Origin: Aureobasidium sp. EXF-3400
Taxonomy: Eukaryota; Ascomycota; Dothideomycetes; Dothideales; Saccotheciaceae
Length of the DNA: 64,000 nt
Reading direction: 5' to 3'
Assembly (NCBI GenBank): GCA_024195585.1
Contig: SWBL01000187.1
Coordinates: 1-64,000, forward strand
In this document: positions 62,929-64,000 of the stretch, piece after piece
Layout of the letters: the number at the start of each line of letters is the position of its first letter
How positions within the stretch are numbered: the stretch's first letter is position 1
Position numbers and translations under genes: made by a program
The notes under the pieces: generated by a model
Seen by the model: only the letters and a program-made list of their open reading frames with translations
What the model was told of the DNA's origin: nothing
Database searches by the model: none

Positions 62929-64000
62929 TTACAAAGTATATCTGAAGCCATGAAGTCCCTCGATAATCTTGCCTCCAGCAGCAGCTCTCTTGTTAGCACG
63001 GTAAAACTTGAGATCCAACAGCAACGAGATGATGATAATCAACACACTAGCACCCAGTGTGGCGTAGATACCAGGACGATAGCCCGGCTGGTCTTGTTTG
63101 CGGAACACCGTTGAGCCAATAATTCCTACATGACGAAAAAATTAGTATAATTAGTTCTAGTATCACGTGATTCATAGAGTATGATAGTTACCTCCAATGC
63201 CTCCAGCACCGACGAGGGTAGCAGAGGTAAGTGCGCGTTTCCACTGTCCGCGGATGTTGTTGGCTTGCCAGGTAAGCACGGCAGGGACATTGGCATTGCA
63301 GCCGGCTGTAGCAAGGAAAACGCCAAAGTAGCGTACACCAACTGAGGATGCGAAACCGAGGCAGCCGAGGCCGATGAGCATCAAACAGGCATTGGCGATG
63401 ATAAAGGGAGAGCGCACGCGGTACTTGTCCGCGTACCACGCAAACACAAACGTGACAATGGCGGCCAGGACATAGGGTGGTGCGATGAGGCATTGAGCAT
63501 CGCGCTTATTAAAGCCCATGCCTACTTCAAGGATTATTGGTAAGAAGTAAGCGATAGCATACGTGACTGTAGTGGACAGGCCAAACAGAGCTGCAAAGCC
63601 CCAGACCTTGAGGTCAGCAGCGCACTTGAGGTATTGACCGACTTTGAACTCTTCAAGCGTGGCGTCATGGCGGTCCTTCTCAATTGTAGCAACGACAAAG
63701 TCAACTTCCTTCTGGTTGAGGAACTTGGGTCCAAAAGAGACGTGGGCAGCCTTCTCGGGGAAGTTGACAATGGTGAAGTATGCACCGATGGCAAGGAGGC
63801 AGGTGATGAGACCCCTGAAGCTTCATTAGCGTCACGTGATAGTAGCGATGAGATGCTGGGACACTTACTGCATGATGAAGATCCAGCGCCAGCCTGCGAG
63901 ACCAGGAGCAATGCCCTTTGGACGGGTGGGGTGAAGTTTGTCCGGTCCGTAGTGAGCACCGAGTCCATCGCCAACTCCCAGACCTGCCATTTGGCTGAAT
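62929..64000 (-). CDS. Dal5-like MFS transporter, 3' part only
   Basis: Anion:cation symporter family (allantoate, nicotinate or vitamin permeases). The gene enters from the right edge; visible exons in transcript order are 64000-63869 (partial), 63814-63192 and 63125-62929. Frame is kept throughout: [19 protein letters not shown] and [15 protein letters not shown]. The segments match the second half of the family: the central loop ([19 protein letters not shown]), helix 7 onward, [26 protein letters not shown] and the final helix with a charged tail. About 310 residues are visible; the N-terminal part is outside the window. Substrate is unknown. Confidence 0.9.

Overview
The window is nuclear DNA of a filamentous ascomycete fungus. 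Genes are dense and lie on both strands. Introns are short (about 45-120 bp) with GT..AG ends and CTAAC-like branch sites. The gene set is typically fungal: GH47 mannosidase, GH3 beta-glucosidase, VTC, DUF3433, Dal5-type and DHA-type transporters, AIM32, CYC2-like. A black-yeast-like Dothideomycete would fit, but that is only an impression. No virus, transposase, CRISPR array or obvious biosynthetic cluster was seen.

Layout. 0.7-12 kb: GPI-type aspartic protease (-), GH47 alpha-1,2-mannosidase (-), clamp-loader subunit RFC4 (+), dienelactone hydrolase (+), flavocytochrome b2-like dehydrogenase ending in -AKL (-), membrane-anchored Nudix hydrolase (-). 12-23 kb: VTC2/VTC3-type polyphosphate polymerase subunit (+), DHA1-like MFS transporter (+), a decayed cysteine-rich gene, RraA-like aldolase (+), a hypothetical gene (-), an intron-containing tRNA-Thr (-), cyclase-family protein (-). 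23-38 kb: eIF2D/TMA64 (+), zinc-finger protein (-), an orphan gene with no visible ATG (-), MFS transporter (+), DUF3433 membrane protein (-), mitochondrial GTPase MSS1 (-) divergent from MAK16 (+), D-2-hydroxyacid dehydrogenase ending in -SKL (+), a tiny protein with three GRGGYN repeats (-). 39-43 kb: gene-poor, with a pseudogene and a diverged partial copy of it. 43-56 kb: GH3 beta-glucosidase (+), hexapeptide acetyltransferase (-), acid sphingomyelinase-like phosphodiesterase (+), 14-TM MFS transporter (-), CYC2-like and AIM32-like mitochondrial redox proteins side by side (-), a small probably myristoylated protein (-). 56-64 kb: LAT-type amino-acid permease (+), HUS1 checkpoint clamp subunit with a 13-nt microexon (+), a repeat-rich stretch with a small secreted protein and a cysteine-rich protein (+), and the 3' part of a Dal5-like transporter running off the right edge (-).

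Most genes are unrelated housekeeping genes. The observations most worth following are these. Two 2-hydroxyacid-oxidising enzymes, 26 kb apart, carry predicted peroxisomal signals (-AKL, -SKL), and the first lies next to a C-terminally anchored CoA-type Nudix hydrolase. The GRGGYN protein keeps its repeat peptide while the codons have changed. There is also a duplicated element with a TGACGTGG core at 60.5 and 61.5 kb, a microexon in HUS1, and two decayed genes. Exon coordinates were derived by hand from splice consensus and frame continuity; no alignment or search was run, so family names rest on recognised motifs.
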